From UBA5177 sp002413265 (GTDB taxonomy: Bacteria; Chloroflexota; UBA5177): a stretch of DNA of 64,000 nt. How positions within the stretch are numbered: the first letter of the stretch is position 1; every line of letters starts with the position of its first letter. The notes under the pieces are model-generated. The model saw only the letters and a list, made by a program, of their open reading frames with translations. It was not told the origin of the DNA and searched no databases. Both the position numbers and the translations under genes were made by a program. Of this stretch, positions 8,573-17,110 are shown piece by piece. The DNA lies in contig DAIORV010000001.1 of assembly GCA_036752825.1 (NCBI GenBank), forward strand, positions 62,001 to 126,000. Direction: 5' to 3'.

Positions 8573-9850
8573 TTAAGAAGGCACCATTTCGCTTTGAAAA
8601 AGATCCTGCCTGGATCTCGGGCCCAGCGCGACCGCGGCGATCCTGTGGGTCACCCCGAGGTCTCGCAGAAGGGCAGCCACCTCACCTAAGGTCACCCGGT
8701 CAATGCGCTGCTTGGCTTCGTCCAAGCTATACAACTGCCGTTCCATCCACCAGCTGCGCATGTTCGTGGCCATGCGAGCGTAAGTGCTCTCGCTTCTCAT
8801 GATGACCTGGCTCTTGAGCCGCGTCTTTGCCCTGTCCAGCTCCTCGGGCTCGAGCCCGTCAGCCTCGAGTTTTCTCAGCTCTCCAAGCACTACCTCGACG
8901 CTTTCCGGGGCTCGTTCGGGACTGGTACCGACATATATGCGTACCAGCCCGGTATTTTCGAAGCCGTCGAACCTCGCCTGTGCGGCGTAAGCAAGCCCTC
9001 GTTTTTCTCGGACTTCTCGGTGGAGTCTCGAATTCGTTCCACCGCCCAGCGCCTGTGCCGTAAGACCGGCGGCGTGATACCGAGGATCGGACGCGGCAAC
9101 TCCCGGGAACGCGAAACCGAGGTTCTCTTGCGAAGCATCCTCTTTGCTAAGCACGGTGACGCTCTGATGAGGTTCCGGAGGCGACAGCCGGTCACGCTGA
9201 GTGCCCACGGGCCAATCTGCAGTAAGCGCTTCCAATTTCTGTATCAGAGGTGCCCAATCAAAATTCCCAGCGACGGAAATTACGGCATTGTCGGGCCGGA
9301 AGAATCTCTTGTGATACTCGGCAAGGGCCTGGCGATCGATGTTCTCCATGGTTTCAGGGGAGCCGAGAACGTCGTTCCCCAGCGGGCTTCCCGCGAACAG
9401 CTCTCGACGAACCAGGTCCATAACCTTCTGTGGCGGCCGATCGTCTCTTTGGCTGATCTCCTGCAGCTGAAGCGTCCGGACGCTCTCCACCGCGTCATCA
9501 GGGAACGCCGGGAAGCGGGCGCAGTCCCCGAGCAGGTCCAGCGCTTCAAGGAGTCTGTCTCCCAGCATCTGGCAGCTCATGACGTGCATTTCGATGCCGG
9601 CGGAGGAGTCGTAAGACGCTCCGAGTCGGTCGAACTGCTCGGAAATCTCCCTTGCGCTTCGATGCTCCGTTCCTCGAAAAATCATCTGCTCGAGGAAGTG
9701 CGAAATCCCAAAATGCTTTGCGGACTCGTCCCGCGCTCCGACTCCGAATAGCAGGCCCACGGCAGCCGACTGCACGCCAGCCATTGGCTCCCCGACGACC
9801 TGGGTACCATTCGACAGGCGTTGTCGAAGAAAGCGCTCTCCCTTTTCCAT
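8573..9850 (-). CDS. M16-family peptidase homologue with altered zinc site (HFLEQ)
   Basis: Second M16 protein (425 aa), starting at ATG 9850 with AAGGA just upstream; an in-frame extension to 9880 lacks a ribosome site. The zinc motif reads HFLEQ, so the second His ligand is Gln. The downstream Glu is still present (LQLQEISQRDD). In the second domain the Arg/Tyr element is kept (VREKRGLAYAAQA, about residue 290). This is the pattern of the non-catalytic partner in M16 heterodimers such as mitochondrial processing peptidase and bacterial two-gene M16B enzymes. It lies directly ahead of the zinc-bearing subunit. Whether any catalytic activity remains is unknown. Confidence 0.88.
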   Translation of the reverse strand: MEKGERFLRQRLSNGTQVVGEPMAGVQSAAVGLLFGVGARDESAKHFGISHFLEQMIFRGTEHRSAREISEQFDRLGASYDSSAGIEMHVMSCQMLGDRLLEALDLLGDCARFPAFPDDAVESVRTLQLQEISQRDDRPPQKVMDLVRRELFAGSPLGNDVLGSPETMENIDRQALAEYHKRFFRPDNAVISVAGNFDWAPLIQKLEALTADWPVGTQRDRLSPPEPHQSVTVLSKEDASQENLGFAFPGVAASDPRYHAAGLTAQALGGGTNSRLHREVREKRGLAYAAQARFDGFENTGLVRIYVGTSPERAPESVEVVLGELRKLEADGLEPEELDRAKTRLKSQVIMRSESTYARMATNMRSWWMERQLYSLDEAKQRIDRVTLGEVAALLRDLGVTHRIAAVALGPRSRQDLFQSEMVPS

Positions 9851-9921
9851 CGCTATCCTTCCCAGGCTCTCCCAGATCAACCGGAGCCATTTAAGGATAC
9901 TTTAGCGTCGAGCAATTTCCC

Positions 9922-10947
9922 CTAGTAGCCGCCCTCACGGTCGACCATGTTCAGCAGCGGCTGGCCGTCCAGAAAGCGGCGCAGGTTTACCTCGAAGAGA
10001 TGTGCCCCGCGCTCCCGAGTATGCTCTCCCAGCCCCCCAATATGAGGACTCACTATCACATTTGGCGTAGACCAGAGAGGGCTGCTGCGTGGAAGCGGCT
10101 CGTGTTCGAAGACATCCAGACCCGCCCCCGCGATCGAGCCCTCTTGCAGCGCCTGAATCAAGGCGTTCTCATCTACCACCGCGCCGCGACCCAGGTTGAA
10201 GAAGAGCGCTCCTCGTTTCATGCTGCCGAAGGCCTCCTGCCCGAAGCTTCCTTTCGTGCCGTCAGTCAGCGGTAGGAGGAGGAGCACGATGTCGCTCTGG
10301 GACAGCACCTCCCCGAGTCGGTCTGCAGGGTAGACGGTGTCCGGCCCTTTCTGAGTCGGTTCCAGCCAGGGAGGATCTTCATACTCCCCCACCTGGTCCT
10401 CTAGCTCGCGGGGCACAGGCGCTGACCAACGGGTTCCCACTACCCGCATGCCAAAGGCGTGCGCGATGTGGGCAACTCCAGCGCCAATCTTTCCCCACCC
10501 TATGATTCCAAGTGTCTTGCCGCGCAGCTCGACTAGTCGTATTTGAGCCTGCCGGGTGTCATGCACCCACTCTCCCCGCGATTGCGCTCTTACCAGAGGC
10601 GCTATCTGCCGGCTTAGCGAGAGCAGCAAGGCGAAGAAATGTTCTGCCATCGGTACCGTATGTACCCCCTGGGACGCGGTGATCGTCACTGCGCTCTCCC
10701 AGACGGGAAGCTGGCGTATGTGGTCGGCTCCGGCACTCGGGAGCTGTATCCACCTCAGATGTGGCGATTCCCTCGGCACGTTCTCCGGAATCTGCCAGGT
10801 GTAAAGCACCTCGGCTTCGCGCACAGCTTGACGAAGCTCCTCGTCAGTGCGGGCGGTTACGAACCGAACGCGCGCCTCAAATTCCGCCACAGGGAAGTTA
10901 GAGGCGAGTGAGCCGCCGCTCACGACTAATAGTCTCTTGTCTCTCAT
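9922..10947 (-). CDS. D-2-hydroxyacid dehydrogenase, NAD(P)-dependent
   Basis: 341-residue member of the D-isomer 2-hydroxyacid dehydrogenase family, which interconverts 2-keto acids and D-2-hydroxy acids. The Rossmann motif is GIIGWGKIG (about residue 150). The catalytic triad is visible: Arg in NLGRGAVVDE, Glu in DVFEHEPLP and His in SPHIGGLGEH. Sequences such as GVHTVPMAEH and the inserted, proline-rich segment at about residues 190-215 resemble the GyaR/GhrA-like branch, but the substrate is not determined. Its start codon overlaps the stop of the dipeptide epimerase gene by 4 bases, so they are translationally coupled and may serve a common peptide or acid catabolic step. Confidence 0.88.
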   Translation of the reverse strand: MRDKRLLVVSGGSLASNFPVAEFEARVRFVTARTDEELRQAVREAEVLYTWQIPENVPRESPHLRWIQLPSAGADHIRQLPVWESAVTITASQGVHTVPMAEHFFALLLSLSRQIAPLVRAQSRGEWVHDTRQAQIRLVELRGKTLGIIGWGKIGAGVAHIAHAFGMRVVGTRWSAPVPRELEDQVGEYEDPPWLEPTQKGPDTVYPADRLGEVLSQSDIVLLLLPLTDGTKGSFGQEAFGSMKRGALFFNLGRGAVVDENALIQALQEGSIAGAGLDVFEHEPLPRSSPLWSTPNVIVSPHIGGLGEHTRERGAHLFEVNLRRFLDGQPLLNMVDREGGY

Positions 10948-11966
10948 CGAGCCTGCTCGACCCCGAGGCCAGGGCTCTGACCAAGCACGAGTTTGCCGTC
11001 CTCTACGAGGACCCCGCGAAAAGGGTCATCGTCGATGAGCAGGTGACCGTCGAGATCTGCATAGTCGATCAGTGGAGAAAGATGTGCGGCCGCCGTGATG
11101 GCTAGCGAGCTCTCGATCATGCAGCCCATCATCACGCTGAGGCCCAAGCCGCGGGCTATGTGGATCATCTCAAGTGCCGGATAGATGCCTCCGCACTTCA
11201 TGAGCTTGATGTTGATCCCGTCGACATAGGGGGCGACCTTCGCCACGTCGCTCGGGGCTATGCAGCTCTCGTCGGCTATGACGGGGAGTGAAACCGCGCT
11301 GCGGACGTAGCCCAGGCCCTCGAGGTCGTGGCCGTGGACTGGTTGCTCGATGAACTCCAGATCGTATTCGGCCAGCCGCTCGATTTTTTCGACGGCCTCC
11401 TTGGGTTTCCATGCCATGTTGGCATCGACTCGAATTAAAGCATCGGGCCGTTCGGCCCGAATTGCTTTCAGGTTTGCCTCATCGTTGTCCGTGCCGACTT
11501 TGACCTTTAGAACCGGGTAGCTGCCCGCCTCTACAGCCTTGCGCGCCATGACCTCCGGGGTGTCGATGCCGATGGTGTATGAGGTTCGTGGTGCCTCTAG
11601 CGGATCGAGGCCGAGAATTTCATAGACGGGCGCACCAAGTCTCTTGCCGAGAAGATCGTAGGCGGCCATGTCGACAGCGGCTTTGGCAGCGGGATTGAGC
11701 ATGGCGACGTCATCCATCAGAGCGTGGAGCGCGCTGATCGATAGCGGAGCGTCGACTTCGGCCAGTCGATCGTTCAGGGCGGCAAGGTATACGAGGACCG
11801 TGCTCCCAAGTTCGCCGTAGTGCGGACTGGGTGCAGCTTCGCCGATGCCGGAGCTGTCGTCCTGGGTAAGGGTGAGGTGGACTGTTTCGGCGAGAACTTG
11901 CGTGCCGCGGGCGATGGTGAAGGGGTCGTGGAGCTGGAGCTCGACAGGCTCAAAGGCGAGGTCCAT
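10944..11966 (-). CDS. Dipeptide epimerase (L-Ala-D/L-Glu epimerase type), enolase superfamily
   Basis: Enolase-superfamily enzyme of the muconate-lactonising subgroup (340 aa). It likely epimerises dipeptides such as L-Ala-D-Glu from murein turnover. The capping domain is residues 1-120; the barrel carries the KxK base (VLKVKVG), metal ligands Asp (RVDANMAW), Glu (EFIEQP) and Asp (ADESC), and the second base Lys (NIKLMKCGG). The substrate-specificity DxD motif near the C-terminus is present (YADLDGHLLIDDDPF), which is diagnostic for dipeptide epimerases. Start ATG 11966 has an AGGAGG box 4 bases upstream, and an extended -10 lies at 11992-12000. It leads the operon with the hydroxyacid dehydrogenase and the M16 pair, a set consistent with peptide recycling. 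Confidence 0.88.
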   Translation of the reverse strand: MDLAFEPVELQLHDPFTIARGTQVLAETVHLTLTQDDSSGIGEAAPSPHYGELGSTVLVYLAALNDRLAEVDAPLSISALHALMDDVAMLNPAAKAAVDMAAYDLLGKRLGAPVYEILGLDPLEAPRTSYTIGIDTPEVMARKAVEAGSYPVLKVKVGTDNDEANLKAIRAERPDALIRVDANMAWKPKEAVEKIERLAEYDLEFIEQPVHGHDLEGLGYVRSAVSLPVIADESCIAPSDVAKVAPYVDGINIKLMKCGGIYPALEMIHIARGLGLSVMMGCMIESSLAITAAAHLSPLIDYADLDGHLLIDDDPFRGVLVEDGKLVLGQSPGLGVEQAR

Positions 11967-11991
11967 CCGGCCTCCTGCGGCTAGGTAGTCG

Positions 11992-12000
11992 ATTGTATCA
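11992..12000 (-). promoter_or_regulatory. Extended -10 promoter of the epimerase operon
   Basis: Minus strand TGATACAAT, an extended -10, 26 bases upstream of the ATG. It is divergent from, and about 27 bases away from, the -35 of the SOS-type promoter at 12027-12055. Confidence 0.55.
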
Positions 12001-12026
12001 ATGCCTTTCTGGCGAGGGACTCATGA

Positions 12027-12055
12027 TTGACAATGATTAGAACTTATGTTCTAAT
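12027..12055 (+). promoter_or_regulatory. Promoter of the imuB-DUF6504-dnaE2 operon
   Basis: TTGACA (12027-12032), 17 bases, TCTAAT (12050-12055). Five of six -10 bases and all -35 bases match consensus. The spacer and -10 are covered by the LexA-type palindrome at 12037-12054, so repressor binding would block RNA polymerase. Confidence 0.8.
12037..12054 (+). promoter_or_regulatory. LexA (SOS) box, Gram-positive type
   Basis: TTAGAACTTATGTTCTAA: a palindrome with 7-bp arms around TTAT. The core GAAC-N4-GTTC is the LexA/DinR operator known from Bacillus and actinobacteria. Its position between -35 and -10 of a strong promoter for mutasome genes makes DNA-damage induction very likely. lexA itself is not in this window. 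Confidence 0.85.
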
Positions 12056-12099
12056 GAAGAACCCCAACCTGTGGCGCTGCCACTGTCGCGGAGGCGCCG

Positions 12100-13659
12100 G
12101 TGATTCTCTTTCTGCGTATCGTCCCCGGCCTCTCGGTTGCTCTGCTGGAACGAGATCGACCCGAGCTTCGATCTCGGCCTCTGGTCATTGGGCAATCTGG
12201 TGGACGCGGGTTAGTGCTCGAAGCAAATACCTCCGCCCAAGGCTTTGGTATTCAACCCGGAATAACGCTCGCTCAGGCTCGTCATCACTGTCCTGATGCA
12301 CTCGTTCTTATGATCGATTTCGCCCGCTGCTCCGCCGTCTGGGAGGAGATATGCGTCGTACTTCGCAGCTTCACTCCCCTCGTCCAGCCGCTCGAGCCAG
12401 GATCGGCCGTCTGCGACTTTTCCGGCTGCGAGCGGCATTGGGGAGATGCATGGAGCACTGCGCGCAGCGTCGCCGGTGCAATTTTCGGAGATACCGGAAT
12501 CAAGCCGTGGATCGGCATCGGTGCTAATCGTCTGGTTGCCGAGCTTGCCTCTGTTGTGGCCGATACCGATACCGATGGCATAGCAGTGGTTGAGCAGGGA
12601 GAAGAGCAGGCCTTCCTGGCGGATCTTCCGCTTACCTCGCTACCCGAGGTCGACTCAAACCTAACGCTCACCTTCCAGGTATTGGGACTTGCCACCGCTG
12701 GCCAGTTTGCTGCCCTGCCCACCTCATCCGTGAAGAATCGCTTCGGCGCATTGGGGGAGCGGCTCCATCGCTATGCCCGAGGGATAGATTTTCGCCCTAT
12801 CGTTCCACCACCCCTCAGCCCGGCTATTAGCGCCCGCTACGAATGTGAAGAAGGAACTCCGGAGGAGGCTCTCGACGGCCTTCGAAAGCTCGCTCTTCGA
12901 GTGTCTTCCGAGCTTCAACAAAAGAGGCTCGAAGGGAAGGTCATTACGGTGCGGTTGTTCTGGGCTCATGCCTCAAATGGAATGACCCTGCTACCGAAAA
13001 ATGGAGCTCGATCTCTCCCTGGCCGAGTCCCACCACTTCTTTCGAACGGTGATGAGAATGATCGACCTCCTCAAACCGAGCCTCCCCCTCCACCTGGAGA
13101 CGCGCTGCTTTCGAGCGGGATTAAAGCCAATATCCCTATCCCCTACCGTATTCACTCCTATGCTCTTCCTCAACCAAACATTGACATGGGAAAACCACTT
13201 TTGACCAAACAAACCCATTCCCCCTCGTCTCGAGATGAAAATGCTCTTTCGACCAAACAAACCCATTTCCAACCAGGCACTTTGACCGCCATGGTCCGGA
13301 CGCCTATCAGTGCCGAAGCTCCATTGGCTGAGCGGGCGCAGCGACTTCTCCTTGGGCGGTTCGCGAAACGAAAGGATGAGCGGTCTCTTCGACTGGAGGC
13401 ACTCGAGCTGGAGGTCTCTGAGTTCGCTCAGCCTGAACAGATCAGCTTTGCTGAGCTGAATCGGATTAGTGACACCGGCGGGCTCGCTGGTATGAGTCCC
13501 GAGCGGCGGAGTGCGCTACTCCATGGAGATGAAACCTGGGCTGCTCGGTACGGGCACACTGCCTTCCGTCATGTGGCATCAATTGATCCGACCAATGTGG
13601 TGACGGAACGGCGAGTGCGTTGGGCTGAAGGTTTGAAGATGGCTCGGGGACGAGTATGA
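12100..13659 (+). CDS. imuB: ImuB-like catalytically inactive Y-family DNA polymerase (apparent frameshift in the middle)
   Basis: Y-family polymerase homologue that in known mutasomes bridges the beta clamp and DnaE2. GTG start at 12100 with GGAG 7 bases upstream. The N-terminal fold aligns with DinB, but its metal ligands are gone: where DinB has the first Asp this protein has FLRIVPGL, and the Asp-Glu pair is replaced by Gly-Ser (LEPGSAVCDFSG). Helix-hairpin-helix (LLEVD..LTFQVLGLATAGQFAALP) and the start of the little finger follow. From an A5 run at 12997-13001 the +1 frame looks like the real coding frame up to about 13150: its third positions are GC-rich, and it reads like the little finger (ELDLSLAESHHFFRTV...). 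The annotated frame there is proline-rich and atypical. The original frame resumes by about 13300. So it is either sequence error, two compensating indels, or a decayed gene. Confidence 0.78.
   Translation: MILFLRIVPGLSVALLERDRPELRSRPLVIGQSGGRGLVLEANTSAQGFGIQPGITLAQARHHCPDALVLMIDFARCSAVWEEICVVLRSFTPLVQPLEPGSAVCDFSGCERHWGDAWSTARSVAGAIFGDTGIKPWIGIGANRLVAELASVVADTDTDGIAVVEQGEEQAFLADLPLTSLPEVDSNLTLTFQVLGLATAGQFAALPTSSVKNRFGALGERLHRYARGIDFRPIVPPPLSPAISARYECEEGTPEEALDGLRKLALRVSSELQQKRLEGKVITVRLFWAHASNGMTLLPKNGARSLPGRVPPLLSNGDENDRPPQTEPPPPPGDALLSSGIKANIPIPYRIHSYALPQPNIDMGKPLLTKQTHSPSSRDENALSTKQTHFQPGTLTAMVRTPISAEAPLAERAQRLLLGRFAKRKDERSLRLEALELEVSEFAQPEQISFAELNRISDTGGLAGMSPERRSALLHGDETWAARYGHTAFRHVASIDPTNVVTERRVRWAEGLKMARGRV
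13198..13267 (+). repeat. Two direct copies of a 22-bp repeat inside imuB
   Basis: CTTTTGACCAAACAAACCCA and CTTTCGACCAAACAAACCCA (each continuing with TT) begin at 13198 and 13246, 48 bases apart, differing at one position. Both copies are in the same reading frame (TKQTH). They lie in the low-complexity linker where the frame anomaly of imuB resolves; the first copy holds the TGA that ends the alternative frame. Confidence 0.7.
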
Positions 13660-13895
13660 CAAAGCTGTACTTCGAGCCGATCACCGTGAAGTGTGAAGAT
13701 GGCCGTCCACGTTCCTTCATATGGCGAAGAACGCTTCATCCCATCAGTAGTGTCCTTAAACGTTGGATTGTTTGTGTTGACTGGTGGCGGCAGGAGATTT
13801 CCCGCCAGTACTACAAAGTCGAGTGCGAAAACCTGGGCGTCTACGAGATCTATCGAGAACACGATAGGTGGTTTCTCGAGCGGCTCTATGACTGA
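13656..13895 (+). CDS. Small DUF6504-like protein of the ImuB/DnaE2 cassette
   Basis: A 79-residue basic protein rich in Trp, Tyr and Arg (RSFIWRRTLHPI near residue 20, then CVDWWRQEIS and YYKVECENLGVYEIYRE), ending RWFLERLYD. It overlaps the imuB stop by 4 bases (ATGA), and its own stop overlaps the dnaE2 start by 1 base (TGATG), so the three genes are translationally coupled. From memory it resembles the small proteins (DUF6504) often encoded between ImuB-like and DnaE2 genes in actinobacteria and Chloroflexota. No function is established that I know of; a small adaptor or DNA-contacting subunit of the mutasome is a guess from context. Confidence 0.72.
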   Translation: MTKLYFEPITVKCEDGRPRSFIWRRTLHPISSVLKRWIVCVDWWRQEISRQYYKVECENLGVYEIYREHDRWFLERLYD

Positions 13896-16800
13896 TGATC
13901 CATCTCCACACACACAGCAACTTCAGCTTCCTGGACGGAGCTTCGGCGCCTGATCGTCTGGTAAAGCGGGCCGCCGAGCTGGAAATGCCGGCCCTCGCCT
14001 TGACTGACCATCACGGACTTTACGGTGCCGTACGCTTTCTTCACGCGGCAAAAGCTGCAGGCATAAAACCCATCATCGGTGCCGAGATCTGCCTGCGTTC
14101 GGAGAATGGAGAAGGCCAGGCAAAGCCACATCTGGTGCTCCTCGCTAGAAATAGGGTGGGCTATGCAAATCTCTGCCGCATCATCACCAAGGCGCAGCTC
14201 GACTATCAGGATGATCCTCAGATCACCCTCACCGATCTTGCTCCGTATCACGAAGGCCTTATTGCGCTCTCTGGTTGCCGGCGAGGTGAGCTTCCGCGTG
14301 CCCTCTTAGCCGGCCATAGAGAGGAGGCGCTGTCAATCGCACGGCGCTATGCGGACCTCTTTGGTGACCGCTTCTTGATTGAGCTCGAGCATCACCTTCT
14401 CCCCGACGATGACGCGCTGGTTGATGCGCTGCTCGACCTAGCAAGGAAGATCGGCCTACGTGCCGTCCTCGCTAACGATGTTCACTATGCCTACCCGCAC
14501 GAATACCGTCTGCGTGACGTCATGGCTTGTATTCAGACACGAACCACGCTCGATGAATGGACTGATATCCGTCATGCCAACGGCGAGTACTACCTGAAGT
14601 CCCAGCAGGAGATGCGCGAAGCTTTTGCTCTCCCCGCAAACATCTTCGATGCCTGTCTTGCCACCACCCAAGAGATCGCCGACGATTGCAATCTTGAGCT
14701 GCTGGCCGTTTCCTGCCGTCCGCCGGACTATCCCGTACCTAAAGGTGAAACTGCTTTCTCACACCTCTACACCCTCTGTCAGGAAGGAGTGCGCAAGCTC
14801 TATCACCCGCTCACACCAGAAGTTAGCAATCAGCTCGCTTACGAGCTTTCCATCATCGAGCAGATGGGGCTCGCCTCCTTCTTTCTCTGCGTCTGGGACA
14901 TCATTCGCTTCTCCCGGGAACACGGCATACGATGCGCCGGACGGGGTTCGGCCGCCGATTCAATCGTGGCCTATATTCTCGGCATCACCGCGGTCGATCC
15001 CCTGGCCAACAATCTGCTTTTCGAGCGCTTCCTCAATCCCGGACGTGTCGGCATGCCGGATGTGGACATCGACTTCGACTCACGGCGGCGCGACGAGGTC
15101 ATCGAGTACATACAGGATCGCTACACCACTGAGCACGCCGCCATGGTGGCGAACGTCATCACCTATCGTTCTCGCTCTGCCTTCCGAGACGTGGCCAAGG
15201 CGATGGGCTTCGCTCCCTCGCTGGTCGATACTCTCGCCTCGAAGCTCAGCTATCGAGGTGTCAAAGAGATGCGTGAAGAGATGGTTTTGGCAGGTGATGT
15301 ACAGCCGGCACTCGAGGGAGCCGTCGACGAGAACGCGTCGAAAGCTCAGACGCCGCTCGAGCAGGTGATCGAGCTCTGCGAGCAGCTCGACGGCTATCCT
15401 CGCCATCTCTCACTTCATAACGGTGGCATGCTCATTACTGCCGAGCCACTGATAGATGTGGTCCCGCTCGAATACGCTACCAGTGGCGTCCGCGTCTGTC
15501 AGTTCAACAAAGATGATGTCGAGATGCTCGGCCTGATCAAGTTCGACATCCTCGGTCTGCGAACCCTTTCCATCCTTGACGAAGCCGTGCAAACCATTAA
15601 AGAGGTGCGCGGAATCGATCTTCCGATCGACAACATTCCGCTCGACGATCCTGCCTGTTACGACCTGGCATGCTCGTCCAAGACCATCGGCGTCTTTCAG
15701 ATCGAGAGCCCGGGCCAATGGGCGCTTCTCGCTCGCGCTCAACCTCGCACGTTCGGCGATCTCATCATTCAGATTGCTCTCTTCCGGCCCGGTCCGTTAC
15801 AGGGAGGGATGGTCGATCCATACATCGAAAGGCGTCTAGGCCGGGAGGCGGTCACATACTCCCATCCCAGCCTCGAGAACTGCTTGCGAGACACACTTGG
15901 TGTGGTGATCTTCCAGGAACAAGTGCTGCAGGTTGCGCATGACTTTGCAGGCCTTTCCTACGCTGATGCCGACGGCCTGCGCCGCGCCATGTCCCACTAC
16001 CGTACCGACACCGAGATGAATGTCTGCCGCGACATCTTCGTGGCAAGCGCAGTCGAGCTCGGGCGCGACCGGGAGCTCTCGGAACGCATGTACGAAGCCA
16101 TTTCGTACTTCTCCGGTTACGGCTTCTGCCGGTCGCATGCCGCTGCCTTCGCCAAGACCGTCTACCAGACCCTTTTCCTCAAGGTCTATTACCCCGCAGA
16201 GTTCCTGGCCGCTATCCTCTCCAACGAGCCCTGCTGCTATTACCCGACGCAAACCGTCATTGAAGAGGCAAGACGGTGGGGAATACGAGTTCTTCCCGTT
16301 GACATAAATAGAAGTACCGCTCGCTATACCGTCGAACACGGCGCGATTCGTATGGGAATCATGCAGGTAAAGGGACTCACCGAGGACTCAGCACTGGCGG
16401 TCGTCGAGGCGCGTGGGAAACGCCCATTCGCTACCTTCTCTGACTTCTGGGCACGTACTTCGGTGGATCGTGATGTCGCTGAGGCCCTGATAAGTGTTGG
16501 TGCTTTTGACTCTTTGGGGATGAATCGGAGAGCGTTGCTCTGGGGACTGGAGGAAGTGATCCGTACCGTCGTTCGTAAGCGTGATCTGCAGTCCCGAATG
16601 AAGATCGATGTGCGGGCGGGCGCGCCAGATCTTCCGCCTCTTACCGATCTCGATGTCGCTGGACTTGATTACACACTGCAAGGTGCGTCCGCTCGTTACA
16701 GCGTCATGTCCTTCTATCGCCGATCGCTGGCTCGGGCCAACGTCCTTTCGATAGGACAGATCGAAGGTAAACCGTCAGGCACCACGGTTCGCACTGGGGG

Positions 16801-17110
16801 CATCGTCATCAGCCGCCAGAGGCCACCCACTGCCAAAGGCATGACCTTTCTCGTCCTGGCCGACGAGGAAGGAGAGCTCCCGGTGGCCATCTACCCCAAT
16901 ATCTACGAGAGCCATCGCCTCATTGTGAACGGCAGCTCATCCCTGGTCATCGAGGGGATAGTCGAGCGAGAGCGTTACGTCACGTCTCTCCTGGCCACAC
17001 GCCTCTGGCGTCTCAACGATGTCGCCACACTCGATACCCGTCCTTCCATCCAGCGCGCCAAGCAGGCCAAGCTCTTCGACTCGGTCGCCACCAAGTACAT
17101 ACCGGGATGA
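13895..17110 (+). CDS. dnaE2: Error-prone DNA polymerase DnaE2 (Pol III alpha-like)
   Basis: C-family polymerase (1071 aa), the catalytic partner of ImuB in damage-induced mutagenic synthesis. The N-terminal PHP domain shows HLHTHSNFSFLDG and LTDHHGLYG. The polymerase palm carries GRGSAADS and the catalytic aspartates in GMPDVDIDFDSRRRDE (about residue 390), with a third acidic residue in the KFDILGLRTLS region. The HhH region and C-terminal OB fold (GIVISRQRPPTAKGMTFLVL) are present. The length is typical of DnaE2 and shorter than replicative DnaE1. It starts at ATG 13895, overlapping the previous stop by one base. Control through the SOS box at 12037-12054 is expected. It converges on the Nudix gene with no intergenic space. 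Confidence 0.93.
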   Translation: MIHLHTHSNFSFLDGASAPDRLVKRAAELEMPALALTDHHGLYGAVRFLHAAKAAGIKPIIGAEICLRSENGEGQAKPHLVLLARNRVGYANLCRIITKAQLDYQDDPQITLTDLAPYHEGLIALSGCRRGELPRALLAGHREEALSIARRYADLFGDRFLIELEHHLLPDDDALVDALLDLARKIGLRAVLANDVHYAYPHEYRLRDVMACIQTRTTLDEWTDIRHANGEYYLKSQQEMREAFALPANIFDACLATTQEIADDCNLELLAVSCRPPDYPVPKGETAFSHLYTLCQEGVRKLYHPLTPEVSNQLAYELSIIEQMGLASFFLCVWDIIRFSREHGIRCAGRGSAADSIVAYILGITAVDPLANNLLFERFLNPGRVGMPDVDIDFDSRRRDEVIEYIQDRYTTEHAAMVANVITYRSRSAFRDVAKAMGFAPSLVDTLASKLSYRGVKEMREEMVLAGDVQPALEGAVDENASKAQTPLEQVIELCEQLDGYPRHLSLHNGGMLITAEPLIDVVPLEYATSGVRVCQFNKDDVEMLGLIKFDILGLRTLSILDEAVQTIKEVRGIDLPIDNIPLDDPACYDLACSSKTIGVFQIESPGQWALLARAQPRTFGDLIIQIALFRPGPLQGGMVDPYIERRLGREAVTYSHPSLENCLRDTLGVVIFQEQVLQVAHDFAGLSYADADGLRRAMSHYRTDTEMNVCRDIFVASAVELGRDRELSERMYEAISYFSGYGFCRSHAAAFAKTVYQTLFLKVYYPAEFLAAILSNEPCCYYPTQTVIEEARRWGIRVLPVDINRSTARYTVEHGAIRMGIMQVKGLTEDSALAVVEARGKRPFATFSDFWARTSVDRDVAEALISVGAFDSLGMNRRALLWGLEEVIRTVVRKRDLQSRMKIDVRAGAPDLPPLTDLDVAGLDYTLQGASARYSVMSFYRRSLARANVLSIGQIEGKPSGTTVRTGGIVISRQRPPTAKGMTFLVLADEEGELPVAIYPNIYESHRLIVNGSSSLVIEGIVERERYVTSLLATRLWRLNDVATLDTRPSIQRAKQAKLFDSVATKYIPG

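Noticed and set aside
12991..13272. Minus-strand frame with repeated MGLFG in imuB
   Set aside because: The repetition comes from the 22-bp direct repeat; no start signal and antisense to the operon.
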